Below, one piece after another: positions 1-5,159 of a DNA stretch of 5,159 nucleotides. The position numbers were made by a program, and so were the translations under genes. The stretch spans positions 1 through 5,159 of the forward strand of contig SLPE01000177.1 of assembly GCA_007132145.1 (NCBI GenBank), written 5' to 3'. The stretch is from Candidatus Izemoplasma sp. Lineage in GTDB: Bacteria; Bacillota_I; Bacilli_A; Izemoplasmatales; Izemoplasmataceae. The notes beneath the pieces are model-generated. The model was given only the letters and a program-made list of their open reading frames with translations, did not search any database and was not told the DNA's origin. Every line of letters begins with the position of its first letter. Position 1 is the first letter of the stretch.

Positions 1-78
1 CTCTATATCGGCGTAGCGCTTACCGTCATCTCCGGTATCGAGTATTTCATCCGCAATCGCACGGTCTTGAAATTTTGA
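1..78 (+). CDS. pgsA: 3' end of CDP-diacylglycerol-glycerol-3-phosphate 3-phosphatidyltransferase (partial)
   Basis: Frame 1 is open from the left edge to a TGA at 76-78 and gives the last 25 residues, LYIGVALTVISGIEYFIRNR followed by TVLKF. A hydrophobic helix running into a Tyr-Phe-hydrophobic-basic-Asn-basic ending is typical of the C-terminus of PgsA, the membrane CDP-alcohol phosphatidyltransferase that makes phosphatidylglycerol-phosphate, the committed step to phosphatidylglycerol. The catalytic CDP-alcohol motif lies outside the window, so the call rests on this tail and on position: pgsA lies upstream of recA in many Bacillota, usually with cinA between them. Here recA starts 57 nt downstream and cinA is absent. 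Another membrane protein with a similar last helix cannot be excluded from 25 residues. Confidence 0.75.
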   Translation, partial: LYIGVALTVISGIEYFIRNRTVLKF

Positions 79-135
79 AAAAGAAAAACCGACTGTGCCC
101 ATGTATCATGCAAGTAGAGAACAGGAGGAAGAACG

Positions 136-1128
136 ATGGCCAAAGACGATCGTAAAAAAGCGCTCGACATGGCAATGAAGGAAATCGAACGGCATCACGG
201 CAAGGGCTCGGTGATGATTCTCGGCGCCGATGAGCGCAACCGCGACCTCGAGAAGATCCCCAGCGGATCGCTCGGACTCGACAAGGCGCTCGGCATCGGC
301 GGGTATCCCAAAGGTCGCGTCATCGAGATCTTCGGACCCGAATCATCCGGGAAGACGACGCTCGCGCTCCATGCGATCGCCTCTGCGCAAAGGGACGGAG
401 GCTATGCCACGTTCATCGATGCCGAACATGCGCTCGATCCCAAATACGCACAAAGCCTCGGCGTCGACATCGACAATCTCATCATCTCGCAGCCCGACAC
501 GGGCGAACAAGCCCTCGAGATCACCGAGGCGCTCATTCGTAGCGGCGCCATCGACATGGTCGTCGTCGACAGCGTCGCGGCACTCGTTCCCGAAGCGGAA
601 ATCCGCGGTGAAATGGGGAGCTCCCATGTCGGATTGCAAGCGCGCTTGATGAGTCAGGCGATGCGCAAACTATCCGGCGCCATCAGTAAATCGAACGCGA
701 TCGCGATTTTCATCAACCAGATCCGTGAAAAAGTCGGCATCCTCTTCGGCAACCCGGAAACGACACCCGGCGGCCGCGCCTTGAAATTCTATTCGAGTGT
801 CCGCGTCGACATCCGTCGCGGTGAACAGATCAAAGCCGGCAACGACGTCATCGGCAACCGCGTCCGCATCAAAGTCGTCAAAAACAAGATCGCCCCGCCT
901 TTCAAGACGGCAGAAGCGGACATCATCTACGGGGAAGGCATTTCGAGAACCGGTGAAATCATCGACCATGCCGTCGATGCGGGGCTCATCGAAAAGAGCG
1001 GTTCATGGTATGCGTATCAAGGAGAGAAGATCGGTCAAGGCAAGGAAAACGTTCGAAGACACCTTGAGGAACATCCCGACATCCTGCAATCGCTCGAGGC
1101 GGAAATACGGAAACATCTCGGCATATGA
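136..1128 (+). CDS. recA: Recombinase RecA, short form without acidic C-terminal tail
   Basis: A 330-residue RecA, the cytoplasmic ATP-dependent recombinase that forms filaments on single-stranded DNA, pairs homologous DNA and (where LexA exists) triggers its self-cleavage. Visible in order: N-terminal polymerisation helix (about 5-22), Walker [10 protein letters not shown] (67-75), catalytic Glu in [10 protein letters not shown] (E97), Walker B MVVVDS (141-146), loop L1 (about 158-166), and loop L2 with [10 protein letters not shown] and [10 protein letters not shown] (192-213). The start is fixed by AGGAGG at 123-128, 7 nt before ATG. The family is usually about 340-355 residues; this one ends at EIRKHLGI right after the C-terminal domain, with no run of acidic residues. 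L1 reads GSSH where most RecAs have GDSH. The leader (79-135) shows no convincing promoter or LexA box; transcription may come from within or upstream of pgsA. A terminator follows 6 nt after the stop. Confidence 0.98.
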   Translation: MAKDDRKKALDMAMKEIERHHGKGSVMILGADERNRDLEKIPSGSLGLDKALGIGGYPKGRVIEIFGPESSGKTTLALHAIASAQRDGGYATFIDAEHALDPKYAQSLGVDIDNLIISQPDTGEQALEITEALIRSGAIDMVVVDSVAALVPEAEIRGEMGSSHVGLQARLMSQAMRKLSGAISKSNAIAIFINQIREKVGILFGNPETTPGGRALKFYSSVRVDIRRGEQIKAGNDVIGNRVRIKVVKNKIAPPFKTAEADIIYGEGISRTGEIIDHAVDAGLIEKSGSWYAYQGEKIGQGKENVRRHLEEHPDILQSLEAEIRKHLGI

Positions 1129-1134
1129 GACAAG

Positions 1135-1164
1135 GCGCGACCCGCTCTGGGGACGCGCTTTTTT
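1135..1164 (+). terminator. Intrinsic terminator of recA
   Basis: Stem arms GCGCGACCC (1135-1143) and GGGACGCGC (1150-1158) pair over eight GC pairs with one internal A-A mismatch (1140/1153) and a six-base loop. Six T residues follow at 1159-1164, and two A residues at 1132-1133 can extend the stem into the T run. It begins 6 nt after the recA stop, as expected for a Rho-independent terminator. It also argues that the recA TGA is a true stop rather than a tryptophan codon: reading through would run across the terminator and into the next promoter, ending at a TAA at 1240-1242 inside the -10 element. Confidence 0.9.
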
Positions 1165-1213
1165 CATGAAATAGAAGGGACGCCGGACGTGAGAAGGGCG
1201 ACAGTGATATTCA

Positions 1214-1243
1214 TTGACATCCCCCCGTCCGCTCATGTATAAT
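1214..1243 (+). promoter_or_regulatory. Consensus sigma-A-type promoter for rny
   Basis: TTGACA at 1214-1219 and TATAAT at 1238-1243 both match the housekeeping consensus perfectly, with an 18-nt spacer. The expected start of transcription is near 1249-1251, giving a leader of roughly 100 nt before rny. It sits downstream of the recA terminator, so rny, and through read-through ymdB and miaB, form a separate transcription unit from recA. No operator palindrome is evident over the elements. A promoter this close to consensus predicts strong constitutive initiation, leaving regulation to later steps. Confidence 0.88.
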
Positions 1244-1248
1244 GAAAC

Positions 1249-1326
1249 GGTACACTTTTTCAAAATTTCACATTTTCTACTCGTGTCCACAAGAACCGTC
1301 CATCGGTGTTCAAGATAAAGACACCG
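1249..1326 (+). promoter_or_regulatory. Possible structured 5' leader of rny with alternative hairpins
   Basis: Two hairpins can be drawn in the transcript. The first pairs GG plus ACAC (1249-1250, 1252-1255, T1251 bulged) with GTGTCC (1283-1288), right at the predicted 5' end, enclosing an AU-rich loop of 27 nt. The second pairs CGGTGT (1304-1309) with ACACCG (1321-1326), a six-base-pair stem with an 11-nt loop, ending 14 nt before the rny ribosome binding site. Other pairings compete, for example GTGTC (1283-1287) with GACAC (1320-1324), and GAAC (1293-1296) with GTTC (1308-1311). This resembles no riboswitch class I recognise. Stems this short can arise by chance, so the regulatory reading is inference. 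Confidence 0.35.
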
Positions 1327-1352
1327 CCCTATCATGAAACGGAGGAATTAAT

Positions 1353-2918
1353 ATGCCAGAAGTCGCAATATTAATCGTCTCCGGTTTGCTTTTATTGATC
1401 CTCGGGGTGGCCGCAGGCATCGTCACGCGTGCCATCTACGTCGAAAAAGGCTTTCAAAACGCGCAAGACAAAGCCAAAAAGGTCATCGAAGACGCCGCGA
1501 AACAAGCGGAAAAGCAAAAGAAGGAATCGTTGCTCGAAACGAAACAGGACATCCACAAGCAACGGCTCGAGTTCGACAAGGAAACCAAAGAACGTAAAGA
1601 AGAGTTGTCCAATCAGGAAAACAAGTTGCTGCAACGAGAACAAAGTCTCGACAACCGCAGCGCCAACTTGGACAAACGCGAACAGAACATCGACCGCAAA
1701 GAGGAATCCGTCGACGAACGTAAAAAAGTCTTGGATGAAAAACACAGCAAGCTAGAGACCCTGATCGAAGAACAAAGCGTCAAACTCCAAGAAATTGCAC
1801 AAATCACCACTGAAGAAGCCAAGAAACAGATTTTCGAACGAGTAGAAAGTGAAATGACCCACGAAATCGCCCAGTTCATCAAAGAAGCCGAGGACGAGGC
1901 GAAACACGAAGTCGACAAAAAAGCGAAACAACTCCTCGCATCGACTTTACAGAAGTACGCGCAAGACGTCGTCAGCGAACACACGGTCAGTGTCGTCAAC
2001 CTTCCCAACGACGACATGAAGGGACGCATCATCGGCCGAGAAGGCAGGAACATCCGTACGATAGAGGCTTTGACGGGCGTCGACCTGATCATCGACGACA
2101 CTCCCGAAGCCGTCGTATTGAGCGGGTTCGACCCGATTCGTAGGGAAATCGCCAAGCGGGCGATCGAGATGCTCGTCCAAGACGGGCGGATCCACCCGGG
2201 AAGAATCGAGGAACTCGTCGAGAAATCCCGCGAAGAGATCGACCGATTCATCCGTGACAAAGGCGAAGAAGCGGTTTTTGAAACCGGTATCGGCAAAGTC
2301 CATCCCGATCTCGTCAAACTGCTCGGCAGGCTCCATTTCCGTACGAGTTACGGTCAGAACGTCTTGCGTCATTCGATCGAATGCGCCTTCCTGACCGGCA
2401 AGATGGCCGCGGAAATCGGCGAAGACGAAATCCTCGCCCGCCGCGCCGCGCTCCTGCACGACATCGGCAAAGCCGTCGACCATGAGATCGAAGGGTCACA
2501 CGTCGAAATCGGCGCGAACATCGCCTCGCGCTACAAGGAACCGCTCGCCGTCATCGACGCGATTCTCTCGCATCACGGGGAAAACACCGCACAGACGAAC
2601 ATCGCCGTTCTCGTCGCCGCAGCCGACACCTTGAGCGCCGCACGACCCGGCGCCCGCAGCGAATCGCTCGACTCCTACATCAAACGACTCGAGCAACTCG
2701 AAGATCTTTCATCGAAATTCGACGGCGTCGAACAAGCCTACGCCATCCAAGCCGGACGCGAGGTGCGCGTCATGGTGAAACCCGACCAGATCGACGACGT
2801 CCTCGCGCACAAGCTCGCGCGCGACATCAAAGAACAAATCGAGGAACAACTCTCCTACCCGGGGACCATCAAAGTCACCGTCATCCGGGAAACGCGCGCG
2901 CAAGACATCGCAAAATGA
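1353..2918 (+). CDS. rny: Ribonuclease Y (membrane-anchored endoribonuclease)
   Basis: A 521-residue RNase Y, the usual family length. It is the membrane-tethered endonuclease that starts mRNA decay and processing in many Bacillota and is a scaffold of the RNA degradosome. Order of parts: one N-terminal membrane helix (about 4-26); a long charged coiled coil rich in Lys, Glu and Gln (about 30-200); a KH RNA-binding domain with [12 protein letters not shown] (224-235); an HD phosphohydrolase domain with His340, the LLHDIGK motif (367-373, His369-Asp370), His407-His408 and Asp425 in [16 protein letters not shown]; then a conserved C-terminal region. The catalytic metal ligands appear intact. 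GGAGG at 1341-1345 lies 7 nt before the ATG. The coiled-coil half is visibly more A-rich (AAA, GAA, CAA codons) than the rest, as its composition requires. It has its own consensus promoter and a hairpin directly after the stop. Confidence 0.98.
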   Translation: MPEVAILIVSGLLLLILGVAAGIVTRAIYVEKGFQNAQDKAKKVIEDAAKQAEKQKKESLLETKQDIHKQRLEFDKETKERKEELSNQENKLLQREQSLDNRSANLDKREQNIDRKEESVDERKKVLDEKHSKLETLIEEQSVKLQEIAQITTEEAKKQIFERVESEMTHEIAQFIKEAEDEAKHEVDKKAKQLLASTLQKYAQDVVSEHTVSVVNLPNDDMKGRIIGREGRNIRTIEALTGVDLIIDDTPEAVVLSGFDPIRREIAKRAIEMLVQDGRIHPGRIEELVEKSREEIDRFIRDKGEEAVFETGIGKVHPDLVKLLGRLHFRTSYGQNVLRHSIECAFLTGKMAAEIGEDEILARRAALLHDIGKAVDHEIEGSHVEIGANIASRYKEPLAVIDAILSHHGENTAQTNIAVLVAAADTLSAARPGARSESLDSYIKRLEQLEDLSSKFDGVEQAYAIQAGREVRVMVKPDQIDDVLAHKLARDIKEQIEEQLSYPGTIKVTVIRETRAQDIAK

Positions 2919-2923
2919 AAACG

Positions 2924-2950
2924 AGCCTTCCTCGCGGAAGGCTTTCTCTT
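2924..2950 (+). terminator. Hairpin after rny, probable leaky terminator before ymdB
   Basis: AGCCTTCC (2924-2931) and GGAAGGCT (2936-2943) form a perfect eight-base-pair stem closed by a TCGC tetraloop; G2923-T2944 can add a wobble pair. The following tract, TTTCTCTT, is interrupted by C residues, and A-rich sequence precedes the stem. The stem begins 5 nt after the rny stop and ends 28 nt before the ymdB ATG. No promoter is evident between hairpin and ymdB, so full termination would silence ymdB and miaB unless a promoter lies inside rny. The likeliest reading is a partial terminator; a 3'-end stabiliser or processing site is the alternative. Confidence 0.7.
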
Positions 2951-2961
2951 GTCAAAGGAAC

Positions 2962-2967
2962 GAGGTG
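2962..2967 (+). promoter_or_regulatory. Ribosome binding site that sets the ymdB start
   Basis: GAGGTG lies 4 nt before the ATG at 2972 (6 nt counted from GAGG). The same frame is open from an earlier ATG at 2915, which overlaps the end of rny, but the 19 extra residues would be read through the hairpin at 2924-2943, match nothing in the family and precede the conserved MKILFVGDVFG start. The 2972 start is therefore preferred. Confidence 0.8.
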
Positions 2968-2971
2968 CACT

Positions 2972-3730
2972 ATGAAAATACTTTTCGTCGGAGACGTCTT
3001 CGGCAAGAAGGGCATCGAAGCGCTACACCGCTTCCTGCCGGCCATTAAGGCACGCTACGACATCAACATCTTCATCGCCAACGGCGAAAACATCGCCGAC
3101 GGTCTCGGCATCCGCAAAGCCGAGTACAAAACCTTGATGGAACTCGGATTCCATGCCGTAACACTCGGCAACCACGGGTTTTCCAAACGCGAAGTGTTCG
3201 ATTTCATCGAAGATTCGAACATCGTCAGACCGCTCAACTATCCACGAGGAACCCCCGGGCGCGGTGCTTTGGCGATCCGTTACAACGAAAAGACGCTCAC
3301 CGTCGTGAGCGTGATGGGACGCGTCTTCATGAACGACCCCTTGAACAATCCTTTCGAAGCGTTAGACGACGCACTCGAAAAGATCGATGCCGATGTCGTG
3401 CTCGTCGATGTCCATGCCGAAGCGACGAGTGAGAAACTCGCCATCGCCCACCATCTCGACGGACGCGTCGACGCCGTTGTCGGAACGCACACCCATGTCC
3501 AGACGAACGACGCGATGCGTCTACCCAAGGGGACCCTCTATATGAGCGACGTCGGCATGTGCGGCGCCAAATACGGCATTCTCGGCGCCGACAAGAACCG
3601 CGTCATGCGAAAGTTCCTGAGCGGACTCCCCACCCGTCTCGTCCCTTCCGACGACGACATACTCCAACTCAATGCCGCCTACATCGATTTAGAACAAGAG
3701 ACGATCGAAGGCATTCTCTTGTCCGACTGA
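2972..3730 (+). CDS. ymdB: YmdB-type metallophosphoesterase (TIGR00282 family)
   Basis: A 252-residue calcineurin-like phosphoesterase; the B. subtilis protein is about 264 residues. Family members are dinuclear-metal phosphodiesterases active on cyclic nucleotides such as 2',3'-cAMP, and YmdB of B. subtilis affects biofilm and motility decisions. Metal-ligand motifs appear intact: GDVFG with Asp8, NGEN with Glu39-Asn40, GNH with Asn67-His68, DVHAEATSEK with His148, and GTHTHVQ with His173 and His175. The segment after GNH reads GFSK, where I expect Thr-Trp-Asp or similar. The end (LVPSDDDILQLNAAYIDLEQ) matches the family's usual C-terminus. It follows rny, as in many Bacillota; whether it acts on products of RNA decay is inference. 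It is probably transcribed from the rny promoter past the 2924-2950 hairpin and is tightly coupled to miaB, which starts 11 nt after its stop. Confidence 0.95.
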   Translation: MKILFVGDVFGKKGIEALHRFLPAIKARYDINIFIANGENIADGLGIRKAEYKTLMELGFHAVTLGNHGFSKREVFDFIEDSNIVRPLNYPRGTPGRGALAIRYNEKTLTVVSVMGRVFMNDPLNNPFEALDDALEKIDADVVLVDVHAEATSEKLAIAHHLDGRVDAVVGTHTHVQTNDAMRLPKGTLYMSDVGMCGAKYGILGADKNRVMRKFLSGLPTRLVPSDDDILQLNAAYIDLEQETIEGILLSD

Positions 3731-3736
3731 GGAGAG
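3731..3736 (+). promoter_or_regulatory. Ribosome binding site of miaB abutting the ymdB stop
   Basis: GGAGAG begins immediately after the TGA that ends ymdB and lies 5 nt before the miaB ATG at 3742. A ribosome terminating on ymdB would cover this site, so translational coupling is likely. It also supports 3742 over the later in-frame ATG at 3781, which lacks a comparable site. Confidence 0.75.
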
Positions 3737-3741
3737 ACCCG

Positions 3742-5159
3742 ATGTCCGAACGTGTAAAGAACCCTTTCAAGAAACCGTCGATGAGCGGTGCGCGCAAGCG
3801 GATCAGAACAGCGGAGCGCATCCTTTTCGACATGCCTTCATCATCGCAAAGACCGGGCGCCGGCTTGAACTATCACATCAAGACGTTCGGTTGTCAAGCC
3901 AACGAAGCCGACAGCGAAGCGATCAAGGGAATCCTCGAAACGCTCGGATACCGTGAAACCTGCAACGAAGCCGACGCTGATTTCCTCTTGCTCAACACCT
4001 GCGCCGTTCGCAAAAGCGCCGAAGACCGAGCCTTCGGAGAAATCGGTCGTCTCAAAGGTCTCAAACGCACACGCGCCGACATGTTGTTTGCGGTCGCGGG
4101 ATGCATGCCGCAAGAAGAAAACGTCGTCGAGACCCTTTTGCAACGGCATCCGCACGTCGACATCGTCTTCGGCACCCACAACATACACAAACTTCCCGAC
4201 TATATCGAAACCGCCATTTACAGCCGTGAACGTGTGCTCGAAGTGTACAGCGGCGAAGGCGACATCATCGAGAACATGCCGCGCAAGCGCGCGTTTGCGC
4301 ACAAGGCCTTCGTCAACATCATACACGGATGCGACGAGTTTTGCGCCTATTGCATCGTCCCCTACACCCGTGGCCGCAAGCGCTCACGAAGCGAAGAAGA
4401 CATCCTCACCGACATCGAAACCTTGAAGGCCGACGGCGTCAAGGAAGTGACCTTGCTCGGACAGAACGTCAACGCTTACGGACGCGACCTCGAACACGGC
4501 GCGCGTTTCGACACCTTGCTCGAATCGGTGGCGAAGACCGGCATCGACCGCGTCCGTTTCATGACGTCGCATCCCAACGATTTCGACGAAAGGACCCTGG
4601 AAGTCATCGCGAAACATCGAAACATCATGCCCCATATCCACCTGCCCGTGCAATCGGGAAGCACCCGCATTCTCAAGGACATGAACCGCAAATACACTCG
4701 TGAAGACTATATCGCCCTCGTCGATTCGATCCATCGCATCATGCCCGACGTCTCCTTGACGAGCGACATCATCGTCGGATATCCTTCCGAAAGCGACGCC
4801 GATTTCGAAGCGACGCTCTCGTTGGTCGAACGTTGCAAGCTCGAAGGCGCCTTCACCTTCGTCTATTCGCCGCGCGAAGGCACTCCCGCCGCGACGCGGG
4901 AAGACCGTGTCGACGACGCTGTGAAGAAAGCACGACTCCGCATCCTCAACGAACACGTCAACGCCGCATACAAGTCCGGGCACGAGCGGTTCCTCGGAAA
5001 GACTCTCGACGTGCTCGTCGACGGCGTGAGCCGCAAGGACGCCGCCGTCGTTTCCGGCTACACCCCCCACCACAAACTCGTCAACGTCGAGGCGCCCGCC
5101 GCGAAAGCCGGCGACATCATTCGCGTCAAGATCACGGAAGCGAAGACGTGGACGCTCGA
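3742..5159 (+). CDS. miaB: tRNA-2-methylthio-N6-dimethylallyladenosine synthase MiaB (3' end outside window)
   Basis: Open from ATG to the right edge: 472 codons plus two bases. MiaB is a cytoplasmic radical-SAM methylthiotransferase that turns i6A37 into ms2i6A37 in tRNAs reading codons that start with U. A basic N-terminal extension of about 42 residues, as in Bacillota homologues, leads to the UPF0004 domain with cluster ligands Cys51 (FGCQANEADSE), Cys87 (LNTCAVRKSAEDR) and Cys121 (AGCMPQ). The radical-SAM cluster motif is Cys197-x3-Cys201-x2-Cys204, followed by IVPYTRGRKRSR. Further core motifs are LLGQNVNAYG (238-247), RFMTSHP (272-278), HLPVQSGS (300-307) and DIIVGYPSES (342-351). A TRAM RNA-binding domain starts near 415 and is almost complete. 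The order ymdB-miaB and the TYC/AYC-IVPYTRG signature favour MiaB over the relatives MtaB and RimO. Lys213 replaces the Glu expected in the RGxExSR motif. The stop is probably only a few codons beyond the window. Confidence 0.96.
   Translation, partial: MSERVKNPFKKPSMSGARKRIRTAERILFDMPSSSQRPGAGLNYHIKTFGCQANEADSEAIKGILETLGYRETCNEADADFLLLNTCAVRKSAEDRAFGEIGRLKGLKRTRADMLFAVAGCMPQEENVVETLLQRHPHVDIVFGTHNIHKLPDYIETAIYSRERVLEVYSGEGDIIENMPRKRAFAHKAFVNIIHGCDEFCAYCIVPYTRGRKRSRSEEDILTDIETLKADGVKEVTLLGQNVNAYGRDLEHGARFDTLLESVAKTGIDRVRFMTSHPNDFDERTLEVIAKHRNIMPHIHLPVQSGSTRILKDMNRKYTREDYIALVDSIHRIMPDVSLTSDIIVGYPSESDADFEATLSLVERCKLEGAFTFVYSPREGTPAATREDRVDDAVKKARLRILNEHVNAAYKSGHERFLGKTLDVLVDGVSRKDAAVVSGYTPHHKLVNVEAPAAKAGDIIRVKITEAKTWTL

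Noticed and set aside
100..110. CATG-TAT-CATG inverted repeat over the possible recA -10, as an operator
   Set aside because: Only four bases per arm, it does not extend outward, matches no known LexA box, and the promoter itself is doubtful.
1293..1311. GAAC-N11-GTTC in the rny leader as a LexA-like box
   Set aside because: Bacillota LexA sites have a four-base spacer; this spacing is wrong and the site is downstream of the transcription start. It is better read as one of several weak RNA pairings.
1242..1337. Possible 31-codon leader peptide before rny, ending just ahead of the ribosome binding site
   Set aside because: Its ATG overlaps the -10 element and lies upstream of the predicted transcription start, with no ribosome binding site and no codon run suggesting attenuation.
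1613..2317. Antisense open frame of 234 codons inside rny
   Set aside because: Serine-rich low-information translation produced by the complement of codons of the coiled coil and KH region; no family features and fully overlapped by RNase Y.
2915..2971. Longer ymdB start at 2915 adding 19 residues
   Set aside because: The extra residues are encoded by the hairpin region after rny, have no ribosome binding site of their own and precede the conserved family N-terminus; 2972 has a well-placed site.
4384..5073. Antisense open frame of 229 codons inside miaB
   Set aside because: It lies wholly within a gene with clear conserved motifs, has no ribosome binding site or recognisable domain, and is rich in Val, Asp, Glu and Arg as expected from reading GTC/GAC-rich codons backwards.
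136..5159. Frequent GTCGAC and TCGA words across the genes, as a possible repeat or recognition motif
   Set aside because: They mostly fall in frame as Val-Asp or in Ile/Val-Asp/Glu contexts and follow from the preference for GTC, ATC and GAC codons; no spacing pattern or non-coding clustering is visible.
1..5159. Mobile elements, CRISPR arrays, tRNA or rRNA genes, defence genes
   Set aside because: No repeated units, inverted terminal repeats, tRNA-like cloverleaf or transposase or defence motifs were seen; nearly all the sequence is accounted for by five conserved genes and short gaps.

Overview
The window carries a plus-strand block of conserved bacterial housekeeping genes: the 3' end of pgsA, complete recA, complete rny (RNase Y), complete ymdB (TIGR00282-type metallophosphoesterase) and most of miaB, whose stop lies beyond the right edge. 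The set and order match the pgsA / recA / rny / ymdB / miaB neighbourhood of Bacillota such as Bacillus subtilis. There is no cinA between pgsA and recA, and no spoVS or tdh/kbl between ymdB and miaB. With the short RecA, this suggests a non-sporulating Bacillota or a deep Mycoplasmatota relative (Acholeplasma/Izemoplasma side); the lineage call is inference. Base composition looks GC-rich by eye (mid to high 50s percent in genes, not computed) with strong preference for C-ending codons, which would be unusual for classical Mollicutes. All four visible stop codons are TGA, tryptophan is TGG, and a terminator follows the recA TGA, so TGA is a genuine stop (genetic code 11).

Layout. 1-78: last 25 codons of pgsA. 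79-135: short leader with a strong recA ribosome binding site; no clear promoter or LexA box. 136-1128: recA, closed by an intrinsic terminator at 1135-1164. 1165-1352: non-coding gap with a fully consensus sigma-A-type promoter (1214-1243) and a leader of about 100 nt that can form hairpins before rny. 1353-2918: rny, followed at once by a strong hairpin with an imperfect U tract (2924-2950). 2972-3730: ymdB, starting 19 codons inside a longer open frame. 3742-5159: miaB, whose ribosome binding site abuts the ymdB stop.

How the genes relate. recA appears to be its own 3' transcription boundary. rny has its own promoter. ymdB and miaB show no obvious promoter and probably depend on read-through of the rny hairpin, which would set a ratio between the membrane ribonuclease and the downstream genes. 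Functionally the block covers phospholipid synthesis (pgsA), recombination (recA), mRNA turnover (rny), a phosphodiesterase linked to RNase Y by conserved neighbourhood (ymdB) and tRNA ms2i6A37 modification (miaB).

I do not see a new system here. The points most worth checking are within known genes. RecA has lost both the loop L1 aspartate (GDSH to GSSH) and the acidic C-terminal tail. The rny leader may be a regulatory RNA. MiaB and YmdB carry substitutions in motifs that are otherwise very constant.
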